A DNA stretch of 64,000 bases from an uncultured Alistipes sp. (GTDB lineage: Bacteria; Bacteroidota; Bacteroidia; Bacteroidales; Rikenellaceae): the NCBI GenBank assembly GCA_944321765.1, contig CALUMQ010000026.1:1-64000 (forward strand), given 5' to 3'. The notes below the pieces were generated by a model. It did not search any database, was not told the DNA's origin, and saw only the letters and a list, made by a program, of their open reading frames with translations. Position numbers and translations under genes: made by a program. Shown here one piece after another: positions 25,003-34,604 of the stretch. The stretch's first letter is position 1; each line of letters opens with the position of its first letter.

Positions 25003-25089
25003 CAGGGATGCCGGGGGGGGTGGGGATGCTGGGGGGGGTGGGGATGCCGGCGACGGGGATGCCGGGGGCGGGGATGCCGGGGGCGGCGG
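25003..25089. repeat. G-rich imperfect repeat with long G runs
   Basis: GGGGATGC recurs about five times, separated by runs of 5-8 G. It directly abuts the stop of the minus-strand aldo/keto reductase. The runs meet the usual four-run rule for G-quadruplex on the plus strand. Confidence 0.85.
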
Positions 25090-26097
25090 TTACTCCACCC
25101 CTGCCAGGGCGTCGAGCTGCGCCAGCTCCCCGTCGGAGAATCCGGCACTCGCCAACGCCCGGAGGTTCTGCGCGATCTGCTCCTTCGAGCTGGCCCCGAC
25201 GATCACCGACGTGACGCGCGCATCGTGCAGCAGCCACGCCAGCGACATCTCCGCCAGCGTCTGCCCCCGCTGCCGGGCCATCGCCGCAAGCCCCTGCAGG
25301 CGGTGCCGCATCGCATCGGTCAACACATCGCCGTGCAGCGTGCGGTTCTCGGCCATGCGCGAATCGGCCGGCACGCCGTGGAGGTACCGGTCGGTCAGCA
25401 GCCCCTGGGCCAGGGGCGAGAAGGCCACGAAGCCCGCACCGTGCTCCGCCGCAAGGGGCAGCACCCCCGAGGTGACGGGCGCCCGGTCGAGCAGGTTGAG
25501 ACGGTCCTGGAAGAGCAGGCAGCGCACGTCGCGCGCCGCGAGGTAGTCGAATGCGAAGCGCGCCGCGTCGAGCGGATAGCGCGAGATGCCCACGTAGAGC
25601 GCCTTGCCGCAGCGCACGATGTCGACCAGCGCCTGGAGGGTCTCCTCAAGGGGTGTCCGGGGGTCGTAGCGGTGCGAATAGAAGACGTCGACATACTCCA
25701 GGCGCATGCGCCGCAGGCTCTGGTCGAGGCTCGCCATGAGGTATTTGCGCGAGCCCCAGTTGCCGTAGGGCCCGGGCCACATGTCGTACCCGGCCTTCGT
25801 GGCGATGAACAGCTCGTCGCGGTAGGGGCGCAGCGAACGCTCCATGAGGCGTCCGAAGTTCTCCTCGGCCGTGCCGTACTCCGGGCCGTAGTTGTTGGCC
25901 AGGTCGAAGTGCACGATGCCCCGGTCAAAGGCGTAGTGGACCATCTCCTGCACGCGGGCAAAGGATTGACGGCTTCCGAAGTTCTGCCACAGTCCCAGCG
26001 ACAGCGCCGGGAGCAGCACCCCGCTGCGTCCGGCGCGGCGGTAGCTCATGCCGTCGTCGTAGCGCGACGGCGCGGGTTGATAGGGGGACTCGATCAT
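25090..26097 (-). CDS. Aldo/keto reductase, YghZ/Kv-beta subgroup
   Basis: Predicted 335 aa. The order of motifs is that of the YghZ-type (L-glyceraldehyde-3-phosphate reductase) branch: YRRAGRSGVLLPALSLGLW, GIVHFDLANNYG (catalytic Asp and Tyr), Lys in ATKAGY, FYSHRYD with the catalytic His, and SVIVGASS near the NADP site. It is monomeric in layout with no operon partner. The 142-bp gap to polA holds an 18-bp repeat and a CTGACG-rich stretch. Confidence 0.9.
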   Translation of the reverse strand: MIESPYQPAPSRYDDGMSYRRAGRSGVLLPALSLGLWQNFGSRQSFARVQEMVHYAFDRGIVHFDLANNYGPEYGTAEENFGRLMERSLRPYRDELFIATKAGYDMWPGPYGNWGSRKYLMASLDQSLRRMRLEYVDVFYSHRYDPRTPLEETLQALVDIVRCGKALYVGISRYPLDAARFAFDYLAARDVRCLLFQDRLNLLDRAPVTSGVLPLAAEHGAGFVAFSPLAQGLLTDRYLHGVPADSRMAENRTLHGDVLTDAMRHRLQGLAAMARQRGQTLAEMSLAWLLHDARVTSVIVGASSKEQIAQNLRALASAGFSDGELAQLDALAGVE

Positions 26098-26181
26098 GGT
26101 CTCAGGGTTCTGACGTTTCTGACGGTTCTGACGGACAGGTATTTTTACAAATATGCCGACGGACAGGCATCCGGCCGCGGG

Positions 26182-26235
26182 TCAACCGGGCGTCGGAGAT
26201 CAACCGGGCGTCGGAGATCAACCGGGCGTCGGGGG
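26182..26235. repeat. 18-bp tandem repeat, three copies, at the polA stop
   Basis: TCAACCGGGCGTCGGAGA occurs at 26182 and 26200; the third copy at 26218 ends in a G run. It reaches to within 5 bp of the polA stop codon. Confidence 0.95.
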
Positions 26236-26239
26236 GGGG

Positions 26240-29128
26240 TCAATGGGCTTCGAGCCAGTTGCGGCCCACGCCGGCGTCGGCAACCAGGCGCACCTTCAAC
26301 TGCGCGGCCGACTCCATCGACTCGACGACAATCCGCGTCACCTGCTCCTGCTCCTCGCGCAGCATGTCCACGACCAGTTCGTCGTGCACCTGCAGGATCA
26401 CCTTCGAACGGATCCCCTCGGCGGCAAACCGCCGGTGGACGTTGATCATGGCGATCTTCATGATGTCGGCCGCCGAGCCCTGGATCGGAGCATTCACGGC
26501 GTTGCGCTCGGCAAGGCCACGCGCCACGGCGTTGTGCGAGGCGATGTCGTTGAGGTAGCGGCGGCGTCCGAAGATCGTCGACACGTAGCCGTCCTCCCGG
26601 GCCTGCGCCACCACGCGCTCCATGTACTCCCTGACCTTGGGGTAGGAGGCGAAGTATCCGTCGATGATCTCCCGGGCCTCCTTGCGCGGGATGTCCAGAC
26701 GCTGGCTCAGCCCGAAGGCCGAGATGCCGTAGATGATGCCGAAGTTGGCCGTCTTGGCACGCCGCCGCTCCTCGGGGGTCACCTCCGCGAGGGATTTGCC
26801 AAAGAGCCGTGCGGCCGTGGCGGCGTGGATGTCCTCGCCGTGCGAGAAGGCCGCGATGAGCGACTCGTCGCCCGAGAGGTGGGCCATCAGGCGCAGCTCT
26901 ACCTGGCTGTAGTCGGCCGAGAGCAGCAGGTGGTCGTCGTCCGACGGAATGAAGGTCTTGCGGATGCGGCGGCCCATCTCGTCGCGCACGGGGATGTTCT
27001 GCAGGTTGGGATTCGTCGACGAGAGGCGTCCGGTGGCCGTCACCGCCTGGTTGAACGACGTGTGGATGCGTCCCGTGCGGCGGTTGACCAGCTGCGGCAG
27101 CGCCTCGACGTAGGTCGACAGCAGCTTCTTCACCCCGCGGTATTCGAGGATCAGGTCGACGATGCGGTGCTTGCGCGCAAAGCTCTGCAGGTACTCCTCG
27201 TCGGTGCAGAACTGCTTGGTCTTTGTCATCTTCGGCTTCTCGGCGATGCGCATCTTCGCAAAGAGCACCTCGCCCAGCTGCCGCGTGGAGTTGATGTTGA
27301 GCGACGGCTCCCCGGCCTCGGCGCGCACGGCGGCCTCCAGTTCGGCAAGCCGTCCGTTGAGCTCCACGGCGTAGTGCGCCAGGGCCTCGGTGTCGATGCG
27401 CACGCCCGCCATCTCGATGTCGGCCAGCACCTCGATCATCGGCTCCTCGATCTCGGAGTAGAGGTGCTGCAGCCCGATGCGCTCGACCTCGGGGTAGAGC
27501 ACCTGCTTGAGCTGCAGCGTGATGTCGGCATCCTCGGCGGCGTACTCCTTCACGCGCTCGACGTTGACCATGTCCATGGTCAGCTGCCGCGCCCCGCGGC
27601 CGATGAGCGTCTCGATCTCGATGGGGCGGTAGTTGAGGTAGCGCTCCGCCAGGGCGTTCATGTTGTGGCGCGACTCGGGGTCGATGAGGTAGTGGAGGAT
27701 CATCGTGTCGTAGAGCCGTCCGCGGAGCGTGATGCCCAGGCGCCGCAGCACCATGAGGTCGAACTTGATGTTCTGCCCGATCTTGGCCACCGCGGGATTC
27801 TCGAAGAGCGGCCGGATGATCTCCGTGTATTCGGGCGTCGCGGCCTCGCTGAAGGGCACGTACCACGCCTTGTGGGGCTCGACGGCCAGCGACAGCCCGA
27901 CGATGCGGTCGTTGAAGAGGTCGAGGCCCGTGGTCTCGGTGTCGAAGCAGAACTCCTCACACGCGGAGAGTGCGGCAACCACCTCGCGGAGCTGCGCGGC
28001 GTTCTCGACGAGCGTGTATTCGTGGGGCGTGGTCTGCGCCGTGGCGGGCTCCAGCTCCGCGGCCTCGGCCTGCAGTTCGGCCGCCGGAACCTCCGCGGCG
28101 GCATGCGGCGAGGGCGGCTGCGGCGCAACGGGCTCTCCGAAGAGCGTCCCCTGGCCGGCGAGCGCCGCACGCTTCGCCGCCGCGGACTTCGCACGGGCCA
28201 TGTCCGAGAGCTGCGTCTGCGACGCCTGCTGCGGGGCGTCGGAGAGCTCCTCGGCCGGGGCGAGGTTCGCCAGATCGCCCAGGAAGGCCTTGAAGTCCAG
28301 CTCGGCGAAGAGCGCCCGCAGCTCGTCGAGGTGCGGCTCGCAGATGGCCAGCTCCCCGGGGCGGAAGTCGATCGGCACATCGAGGCGGATGGTCGTCAGC
28401 CGCTTGGCCAGGCGCAGGTTGTCGGCCCAGGCCGCAAGGCGCTCGCCCTGCTTGCCGGGGATACGGTCGACGTTGGCCAGGATATTCTCCACCGTTCCCC
28501 AGGCCTGCACCAGCTTGCAGGCACCCTTCTCGCCGATGCCCGGCACGCCGGGGATGTTGTCCGAGGTGTCGCCCCACAGCGCCAGGATGTCGCGCACGAG
28601 CTGCGGGTCGTCGATGCCGTAGCGTTCGCGGATCTCCTCGCGCCCCACGATCTCGATGCTTCCCGCCGCGCCCTTCTGCTTGTAGATGCGGCAGTGGTCG
28701 CCGACCAGCTGTCCGTAGTCCTTGTCGGGCGTCACCATGTAGACGTCGTAGCCCGCCGCGGCGCCCTTCTGCGAGAGGGTGCCGATCACGTCGTCGGCCT
28801 CGAACCCCTCGACCTCGAGGATCGGGATGCACATCGCTTCGAGAATCCGCTTCACGTAGGGCACCGAGAGGAGAATGTCCTCGGGCGTCTCGGCGCGGTT
28901 GGCCTTGTACTCGGGGAAGATCTCGCGGCGGAAGCTGCCCCCCTTGGGGTCGAAGGCCACGCCCAGCAGATCGGGACGTTCGCGCTTGAGCATGTCGCGC
29001 AGGAACTTCACGAAGCCGAAAACCACCGAGGTGTTCATCCCCGCGCGGTTGCGCATCGTGCGCCCCAGAAAGGCGTAGTAGTACTTGAAGATCAACGCAT
29101 AGGCGTCGACAAGAAAGAGTTTTTTCAT
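26240..29128 (-). CDS. polA: DNA polymerase I
   Basis: Predicted 962 aa. Domains: 5'-3' exonuclease (1-290; DAYALIF, FEADDVIGTL, GDTSDNIPGVPGIGEKGA), an Ala/Pro-rich linker (about 290-345), and a 3'-5' exonuclease with DTETTGLD, QNIKFD and AAEDAD all kept, so proofreading should be active. The polymerase domain follows (about 560-962), with SADYSQVELR, the O-helix KTANFGIIYG and QVHDELV. The ATG at 29128 fits the family start (MKKLFLVDAYALIF). queD lies 126 bp upstream on the same strand, across a GC-rich spacer with a nine-G run. Confidence 0.98.
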   Translation of the reverse strand: MKKLFLVDAYALIFKYYYAFLGRTMRNRAGMNTSVVFGFVKFLRDMLKRERPDLLGVAFDPKGGSFRREIFPEYKANRAETPEDILLSVPYVKRILEAMCIPILEVEGFEADDVIGTLSQKGAAAGYDVYMVTPDKDYGQLVGDHCRIYKQKGAAGSIEIVGREEIRERYGIDDPQLVRDILALWGDTSDNIPGVPGIGEKGACKLVQAWGTVENILANVDRIPGKQGERLAAWADNLRLAKRLTTIRLDVPIDFRPGELAICEPHLDELRALFAELDFKAFLGDLANLAPAEELSDAPQQASQTQLSDMARAKSAAAKRAALAGQGTLFGEPVAPQPPSPHAAAEVPAAELQAEAAELEPATAQTTPHEYTLVENAAQLREVVAALSACEEFCFDTETTGLDLFNDRIVGLSLAVEPHKAWYVPFSEAATPEYTEIIRPLFENPAVAKIGQNIKFDLMVLRRLGITLRGRLYDTMILHYLIDPESRHNMNALAERYLNYRPIEIETLIGRGARQLTMDMVNVERVKEYAAEDADITLQLKQVLYPEVERIGLQHLYSEIEEPMIEVLADIEMAGVRIDTEALAHYAVELNGRLAELEAAVRAEAGEPSLNINSTRQLGEVLFAKMRIAEKPKMTKTKQFCTDEEYLQSFARKHRIVDLILEYRGVKKLLSTYVEALPQLVNRRTGRIHTSFNQAVTATGRLSSTNPNLQNIPVRDEMGRRIRKTFIPSDDDHLLLSADYSQVELRLMAHLSGDESLIAAFSHGEDIHAATAARLFGKSLAEVTPEERRRAKTANFGIIYGISAFGLSQRLDIPRKEAREIIDGYFASYPKVREYMERVVAQAREDGYVSTIFGRRRYLNDIASHNAVARGLAERNAVNAPIQGSAADIMKIAMINVHRRFAAEGIRSKVILQVHDELVVDMLREEQEQVTRIVVESMESAAQLKVRLVADAGVGRNWLEAH

Positions 29129-29254
29129 GCGTTTCGGATCGCTTGTGTGTTGTTTTAAGGGGGGGGGTATCCGGGGTGCCCGGAGTCGGAGCCGAAGCCG
29201 GGGTCAGAGCGGCCGGAATCGGAGCCGGGGCGGCCGGGGTATCCCGGGGCGGCG

Positions 29255-29707
29255 CTACAGGTTATCCTCGGCCAGCCACTCGGCGTAGGAGGTGGCCGTC
29301 TCGTGCAGACGCAGCGCATGGAGCGAAACCCCCGCCGGAAGCCGCCGGGCAATGCGCCGGGCGAAGTCGTCGAGCATGTTCTCGCACGTGGGCTGGTAGT
29401 CCACCGTCACGATGTTGCAGAACCGCTCCCGCAGCGCCTCGCGCCACGGAGCGCCCTGCGGCGTCGCGCGCAGCACCAGCGCATGGTCCAGCTGCGCGAT
29501 GATCTCCTCGTTGACGATGCGCTTCAGCACCCCGAAGTCCATCACCATGCCGTATTTCGGATCGGAGGGGTCCTCCACGGGGTGCCCCTTCACCGTGACA
29601 AAGAGCCGGTACGAGTGTCCGTGAATCTCGCGGCACGGCCCGTCGTAACCTTCGAGGGCGTGCGCCGCCTCGAAGGAGAATTCCTTGGTAAGTCTGATTG
29701 TTGTCAT
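29255..29707 (-). CDS. queD: 6-carboxy-5,6,7,8-tetrahydropterin synthase (QueD/PTPS family)
   Basis: Predicted 150 aa. It converts the FolE product to 6-carboxytetrahydropterin for queuosine. Zinc ligands are His16 (EAAHAL), His29 and His31 (HGHSY), with nucleophile Cys25 (GPCREIHGH). The longer frame upstream (to 29833) contains the promoter, and the protein family starts at this ATG (MTTIRLTKEFSFEAAH). The -7 box ends four bases before the ATG, so the mRNA is expected to be leaderless. No other queuosine genes are in the window. Confidence 0.94.
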   Translation of the reverse strand: MTTIRLTKEFSFEAAHALEGYDGPCREIHGHSYRLFVTVKGHPVEDPSDPKYGMVMDFGVLKRIVNEEIIAQLDHALVLRATPQGAPWREALRERFCNIVTVDYQPTCENMLDDFARRIARRLPAGVSLHALRLHETATSYAEWLAEDNL

Positions 29708-29711
29708 AGGG

Positions 29712-29719
29712 CAAAGATA
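29712..29719 (-). promoter_or_regulatory. -7 box of queD, four bases from the ATG
   Basis: The minus-strand TATCTTTG is a perfect consensus. The rnpB ruler places the start site at the A of the ATG. Confidence 0.75.
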
Positions 29720-29850
29720 CGAAAAGCCGGAGAATACCCCGCTCCTGCGGACAAAAATAGACCGCTTTTTCGCGCCCCGCAGCCCGGAGGGATAAAAAAT
29801 CGCGCCCCGGGGGTAGGGTAACGGCCCCGTCATCCGTACTATATGTGTAG

Positions 29851-31053
29851 ATGCTAACCGAAAAACACCATATCGCCATGGATGAGTTGATTCACCGACT
29901 GCTCAACGGCGTGCCGCTGAGCGACTCCGAACGCCGGGAACTGCTCGACTGGCTCCGGGCCAGCGAAGGTCATCGACGCACGTTCGTGCGCATGTACAAG
30001 GCGTGGGGCAAGTTCCACGCAGATCCGTCGGAGTTCGACGAAGAGCGGGCCTGGCGACGTTTCGCCTCGCGGCTGGCGATGCAGACGCAGACGCAGACCC
30101 CGACCGTCAAACGACCCTTCATGCGGCGCCTGGGCGTCCGCATCGCCGCGGCCGCAGCCCTCTGCGGCGTGGTGGCGGCCGCATGGATCGACGGCCGCGA
30201 CGCCATAACGACCCCGTCCGGGAACTTCACCCTGCAGACCTCCGCAGCGGACTTCACCCGCGGCGAGGTGTCGCTGCGCCTCCCCTCCGGACAGGAGCTG
30301 CGCCTCACCGAAAAGACCCCCACGATCCGCTACGACGGCTCGCGCGTGGAGATCGGGGAGCAATACGGGAATCTCCTCGCCGTCGGGAACGACTCGCCCT
30401 ACAACGAACTCCTCGTGCCCTACGGCCGGCAGACGCATCTGACCCTCTCCGACGGCACGCGCATCTGGGTGAACGCCGGCTCGAAGCTGGTCTATCCGAC
30501 GCTCTTCGGCCCCGCGACGCGCGAGATCCACGTCGAAGGCGAGGTCTACATGGAGGTTGCCCATGACGCCTCGCGCCCCTTCATCGTGCATTCGGGGTCG
30601 ATGGATGTCCGCGTGCTGGGCACGAAGTTCTACCTCTCCTCCTACGGCGAGGACCGCACGCGGGAGGTGGTGCTGCTCTCGGGCTCGGTCAGCGTAAGCT
30701 CGACCCGCGGCTCCGAGGCCGACACCGAAAGACGCATCGTCCCCAACCAGCAGGCAATCCTCCACGAGGACGGATCGATCGACGTGCGCAAGGTCACCGC
30801 CCGGGACCGCATCGCGTGGATCGACGGATACCTGCAGTGCGACAACGAACGCCTGGGCGACCTGCTCGACCGCCTCGCGCGCTACTACAACTGCCGCCTC
30901 GAACATGCCGAGGAGATCGACAACCTTCCGATCTCGGGAAAACTGGAGCTGCAGCCCGAGGTGACCGACGTGCTGCGGATCCTCTCGCTGACGACGCCGA
31001 TCCGCGTGGAGCCGCACGCCGGGGGCTTCCGCATCATCACCTGCAACCGCTAA
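29851..31053 (+). CDS. FecR-family anti-sigma factor / signal transducer
   Basis: Predicted 400 aa. A cytoplasmic anti-sigma segment (about 10-75; LSDSERRELLDWLRA, RAWRRFASRL) leads to one membrane helix (about 92-112), the periplasmic FecR domain (about 125-310; VPYGRQTHLTLSDGT, LNAGS-like VNAGSKLVYP, GEVYMEVAHD) and the C-terminal DUF4974 domain (GYLQCDNERLGDLLDRL). It relays binding at the STN domain of the SusC protein to an ECF sigma factor. Unusually, no sigma gene precedes it; the only candidate lies inverted at 39833-40378. Starts at 29851 and 29878 are both possible. Confidence 0.92.
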   Translation: MLTEKHHIAMDELIHRLLNGVPLSDSERRELLDWLRASEGHRRTFVRMYKAWGKFHADPSEFDEERAWRRFASRLAMQTQTQTPTVKRPFMRRLGVRIAAAAALCGVVAAAWIDGRDAITTPSGNFTLQTSAADFTRGEVSLRLPSGQELRLTEKTPTIRYDGSRVEIGEQYGNLLAVGNDSPYNELLVPYGRQTHLTLSDGTRIWVNAGSKLVYPTLFGPATREIHVEGEVYMEVAHDASRPFIVHSGSMDVRVLGTKFYLSSYGEDRTREVVLLSGSVSVSSTRGSEADTERRIVPNQQAILHEDGSIDVRKVTARDRIAWIDGYLQCDNERLGDLLDRLARYYNCRLEHAEEIDNLPISGKLELQPEVTDVLRILSLTTPIRVEPHAGGFRIITCNR

Positions 31054-31152
31054 ACCGCCAAACCGCCAAAACCAACCGACCAAAAAGATTACTAACGTAA
31101 AAACCGCCCGTGCCTATGTAGAAACACCCGTACTGCCACCTTGAAAAACAAA

Positions 31153-31179
31153 CCGGACAATGTTGGGGACATTGTCCGG
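31153..31179 (+). promoter_or_regulatory. Perfect inverted repeat between fecR and susC
   Basis: CCGGACAATGT and ACATTGTCCGG form an 11-bp stem around TGGGG, about 50 bp before the SusC ATG at 31229. There is no T tract on the plus strand. On the minus strand it is followed by TTTGTTTTTC, so it could stop antisense transcription. It may also be an operator or an mRNA processing or stability element. Confidence 0.6.
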
Positions 31180-31228
31180 GAAGAAAAGAAATCTAAAGTG
31201 CCTGAGTTTAAACTTCAATTCCTTGCAA

Positions 31229-34200
31229 ATGTACGACAAAAATAGCAATATCGAGACTTACCGACTCGATAATAGGCAATTATCCCGATCTTTGCGCCTA
31301 AAAATAGTGTTTCTGGCGGCCCTTCTCGGCTTTCTGCTTCCCGCCAGAGGTCAGACTGCGGATCCGAAGGATGCGCTCATCACCCTCAACGTGCAGAACG
31401 TCACGCTCAAGGAGGCCTTTGCCAAGATCGAACAGCAGAGCAGCTACATCTTCATCTATCGGAACGACGTGCTCGACGCCTCGCACCGCGTGACGCTCAA
31501 CGTCGAGAACCAGACCATCGACAATACGCTGAAGGTACTCTTCGCCGGGACCCCGAACACGTGGGAGATCTCCGGACGACAGATCGTCATCCGCAAGTCC
31601 GCCGCCGCGGCCCAAAGTGACGCAAGCGCCGCGAAGAAGGTTGCCCGCGTCACGGGAACCATCCGCGACACCAACGGCGAGCTGCTCATCGGCGTGACCG
31701 TGCGCAGCAAGACGCGTCCCAACGTCGGAACCGCCTCGGATATCAACGGTAAATACCTGCTCGACGTCTATCCCGACGAGGTGCTCGAATTCAGCTACGT
31801 GGGATACCGGCCCCTCGATGTGCCGGTCTCGGGACGCGGGATCATCGATGTCGAGATGCAGCAGAACGACGCCATTCTCGACGCCGTGGAGGTCGTCGGC
31901 TACGGCGTGCAGAAGAAGATCAGCGTCATCGGTTCGCAGCAGACCATCCAGGCCGAGGAGCTCAAGGTTCCGGTCGCCAACCTCACACAGGGACTTATCG
32001 GACGCGTCTCGGGTCTGGTCTCCGTACAGCGCACCAGTGAGCCGGGCTTCGACGATGCCGAGATCTACATCCGCGGTATCTCCACGCTCACGGCCAGCAT
32101 GAGCGCCCCGCTGACGCTCGTCGACGGTGTGCCGCGCTCGTTCGCCAACGTCGACCCCGAGGATATCGAGAGCTTCTCGATCCTCAAGGATGCCTCGGCA
32201 ACGGCCGTCTACGGCGTGCGCGGCGCCAACGGCGTCATCATCATCAACACGAAGAGCGGCATGAAGGGACGTCCGAAGTTCAGCGTGCGCTACACCGAGG
32301 GCTTCACCAAACCCACGAAGATCACCGACTTCGTCGACGGCGCCGTCTACATGGAGATGTCGAACGAGGCCTCGACCACGCGCGGCGGCAACGTGCTCTA
32401 CAGCCGCGAGGTGATCGAGAAGACGCGCACGCACGCCGATCCGTACCTCTATCCCAACGTGGACTGGATGAAGGAGATCCTGCGCGACTACAGCCGCAAC
32501 CGTTCGGCGAACATCAACATCCAGGGCGGTTCGGACAAGGCGGTCTACTACATCGGTCTGGCCTACTACGACGAGGACGGCATGTACAAGGACACGAAGC
32601 TGGCCGACTACAACTCGAACACCTACTTCCGCCGCTACAACGTCACGACAAACCTGACGCTCAACCCCTTCCGCACGACGGAGATCAAGCTGGGCATCCA
32701 GGGCTACCTGGCCAACGCCAACTATCCGGCCGCCGCACAGTCGACGATCTTCTCGTCGGCCTACTTCACGCCGCCGACCTACATCGCGCCGATGTATCCC
32801 GACGGAAAGCTCGGAGCCTTCTCGGGCGGCGACCTCAACCCCGTGGCGCAGCTCGGCGCAACGGGTTACGCCAACCAGTGGCGGAGCCAGATCTACTCCA
32901 ACCTGCGCGTCACGCAGCAGCTCTACGAGGGGTTGTCGATCACCGGCATGTTCTCGTTCGACACCTACAACTACACCAGCAACCGCTTCACCAAGTCACC
33001 GAATACCTACCACGCCACGGGGCGTGACGCCAACGGAAACCTGCTCTACGAACAGACGCGTCAGGGAACCGAGAACCTCGCCTACGGACTCAGCGCGGCA
33101 GGCAACCGCACGATCTACCTCGAGGCGGCGCTCAACTACAAGAACACCTTCGGACGCCACGACGTCTCGGGCATGCTGCTCTTCAACCAGAGCGACGAGA
33201 TCAACACCAAGGCCACAAGCGTCGAGGAGGCTCTTCCGTACCGGTTCCGCGGCCTCTCGGGACGTTTCACCTACTCGTTCGACGACCGCTACTTCGCGGA
33301 GGTCAACTTCGGATACAACGGCTCGGAGAACTTCGCTCCGAAGAAGCGTTACGGATTCTTCCCGTCGTTCGGTCTGGGATGGGTGATCTCCAACGAGCCC
33401 TTCTTCGAGGGGGCCACGGGCGTCATCCAGTACCTGAAGATCCGCGGAACGTGGGGACAGGTCGGCAACAGCAAGATCAGCGGACGCCGCTTCGCCTACC
33501 TGGCCACGGTGACCGACAACGGCTCGACGAGCTACACCTTCGGCAAGAACATGGACCAGAACTACGGTACGACGGCCATCAACGAGTATGCCGTAGACGT
33601 AAGCTGGGAGGTGGCCGACAAGACCAACCTCGGTCTGGACATGCGCCTGCTGAACAACAAGCTGAGCCTTCAGGTCGACCTCTTCAAGGAGTCGCGCAAG
33701 GGCATCTACCTGCGCCGCACGAGCATCCCGGCCTACGTCGGCATGATCAACAACCCCTACGGCAACATCGGAAAGGTCGAGAACAAGGGTATCGAGGTCT
33801 CGCTCAACTACGCCAACCAGTGGGGCGACTGGTCGCTGAGCATCATGGGCAACTACTCGTTCAACCGCAACAAGGTCCTCGAGGATGACAGCACGGCGGC
33901 CTATCCGTGGCTGAGCACCATCGGCAACAAGGTGGGACAGCGCTTCGGACTCGTGGCCCTGGGGCTCTTCGAGAGCGACGAGGAGATCGCCGCCTCGCCC
34001 GTGCAGACGGGCGACACGCGCCCGGGCGACATCAAGTACAAGGATGTCAACGGCGACGGTCTGATCAACGAATACGACAAGGTGCCCATCGGCTGGGGCA
34101 GCATCCCCGAAATCATCTACGGAGCCGGCTTCTCGCTGGGGTGGAAGAACCTCACGCTGACGGCCATGTTCCAGGGCGCCGCACACGTCGACGCGATGCT

Positions 34201-34591
34201 CAGCGGCGAGGGCGTGCTGCCCTTCACCCAGGGCTCGGGCCGCGGCAACCTGCTGAGCAACATCACCGACCGCTGGACGGAGAAGAATCCGCGTCAGGAC
34301 GCCTTCTACCCGCGCCTGTCGATCGGCACCATCAACATGAACTACGAGGCCAGCACGTGGTGGCTCAAGAACACGAACTACATGCGTCTGAAGAATGTCG
34401 AACTCTCCTACACGCTTCCCGACCGCTGGATGAAGCGCATCCATCTGGAGAATGCACGGATCTTCCTCCAGGGCGTGAACCTGCTGACTTTCAGTCCCTT
34501 CAAGATCTGGGACGTAGAGCTTGGCGACGGCCGCGGCGCCAAATATCCGAACATCTCATCCGTCAGTCTGGGATTGAGCTTTAATTTCTAA
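31229..34591 (+). CDS. SusC-like TonB-dependent receptor with N-terminal STN domain
   Basis: Predicted 1120 aa. A long n-region and signal helix (VFLAALLGFLLPARGQ) precede an STN signalling domain (about 50-105; ITLNVQNVTLKEAFAKIEQQ), a carboxypeptidase-like beta-sandwich (about 125-210), the plug (VVGYGVQKK, GRVSGL, IYIRG, DASATAVYGVRGANGVI) and a 22-strand barrel ending in SLGLSFNF. The STN domain marks it as a transducer controlling its own operon through FecR. A frame from 31160 exists, but its ATG lies in the hairpin; I prefer the ATG at 31229. The SusD gene follows after 13 bp. Confidence 0.93.
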   Translation: MYDKNSNIETYRLDNRQLSRSLRLKIVFLAALLGFLLPARGQTADPKDALITLNVQNVTLKEAFAKIEQQSSYIFIYRNDVLDASHRVTLNVENQTIDNTLKVLFAGTPNTWEISGRQIVIRKSAAAAQSDASAAKKVARVTGTIRDTNGELLIGVTVRSKTRPNVGTASDINGKYLLDVYPDEVLEFSYVGYRPLDVPVSGRGIIDVEMQQNDAILDAVEVVGYGVQKKISVIGSQQTIQAEELKVPVANLTQGLIGRVSGLVSVQRTSEPGFDDAEIYIRGISTLTASMSAPLTLVDGVPRSFANVDPEDIESFSILKDASATAVYGVRGANGVIIINTKSGMKGRPKFSVRYTEGFTKPTKITDFVDGAVYMEMSNEASTTRGGNVLYSREVIEKTRTHADPYLYPNVDWMKEILRDYSRNRSANINIQGGSDKAVYYIGLAYYDEDGMYKDTKLADYNSNTYFRRYNVTTNLTLNPFRTTEIKLGIQGYLANANYPAAAQSTIFSSAYFTPPTYIAPMYPDGKLGAFSGGDLNPVAQLGATGYANQWRSQIYSNLRVTQQLYEGLSITGMFSFDTYNYTSNRFTKSPNTYHATGRDANGNLLYEQTRQGTENLAYGLSAAGNRTIYLEAALNYKNTFGRHDVSGMLLFNQSDEINTKATSVEEALPYRFRGLSGRFTYSFDDRYFAEVNFGYNGSENFAPKKRYGFFPSFGLGWVISNEPFFEGATGVIQYLKIRGTWGQVGNSKISGRRFAYLATVTDNGSTSYTFGKNMDQNYGTTAINEYAVDVSWEVADKTNLGLDMRLLNNKLSLQVDLFKESRKGIYLRRTSIPAYVGMINNPYGNIGKVENKGIEVSLNYANQWGDWSLSIMGNYSFNRNKVLEDDSTAAYPWLSTIGNKVGQRFGLVALGLFESDEEIAASPVQTGDTRPGDIKYKDVNGDGLINEYDKVPIGWGSIPEIIYGAGFSLGWKNLTLTAMFQGAAHVDAMLSGEGVLPFTQGSGRGNLLSNITDRWTEKNPRQDAFYPRLSIGTINMNYEASTWWLKNTNYMRLKNVELSYTLPDRWMKRIHLENARIFLQGVNLLTFSPFKIWDVELGDGRGAKYPNISSVSLGLSFNF

Positions 34592-34604
34592 AAATTAGAC
34601 CATT

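Noticed and set aside
26153..29158. 1001-codon plus-strand ORF opposite polA
   Set aside because: polA on the minus strand is unmistakable, with all motifs. The plus frame is a codon-bias shadow.
29160..29254. GC-rich spacer between queD and polA as a regulatory RNA
   Set aside because: It contains only a nine-G run and loose GGAGCCGGGG-type repeats; I could not find a stable specific fold or a promoter box.
31160..31228. Earlier in-frame start for the first SusC gene
   Set aside because: The ATG lies inside a perfect hairpin and would place 23 unusual residues before an already long signal n-region.
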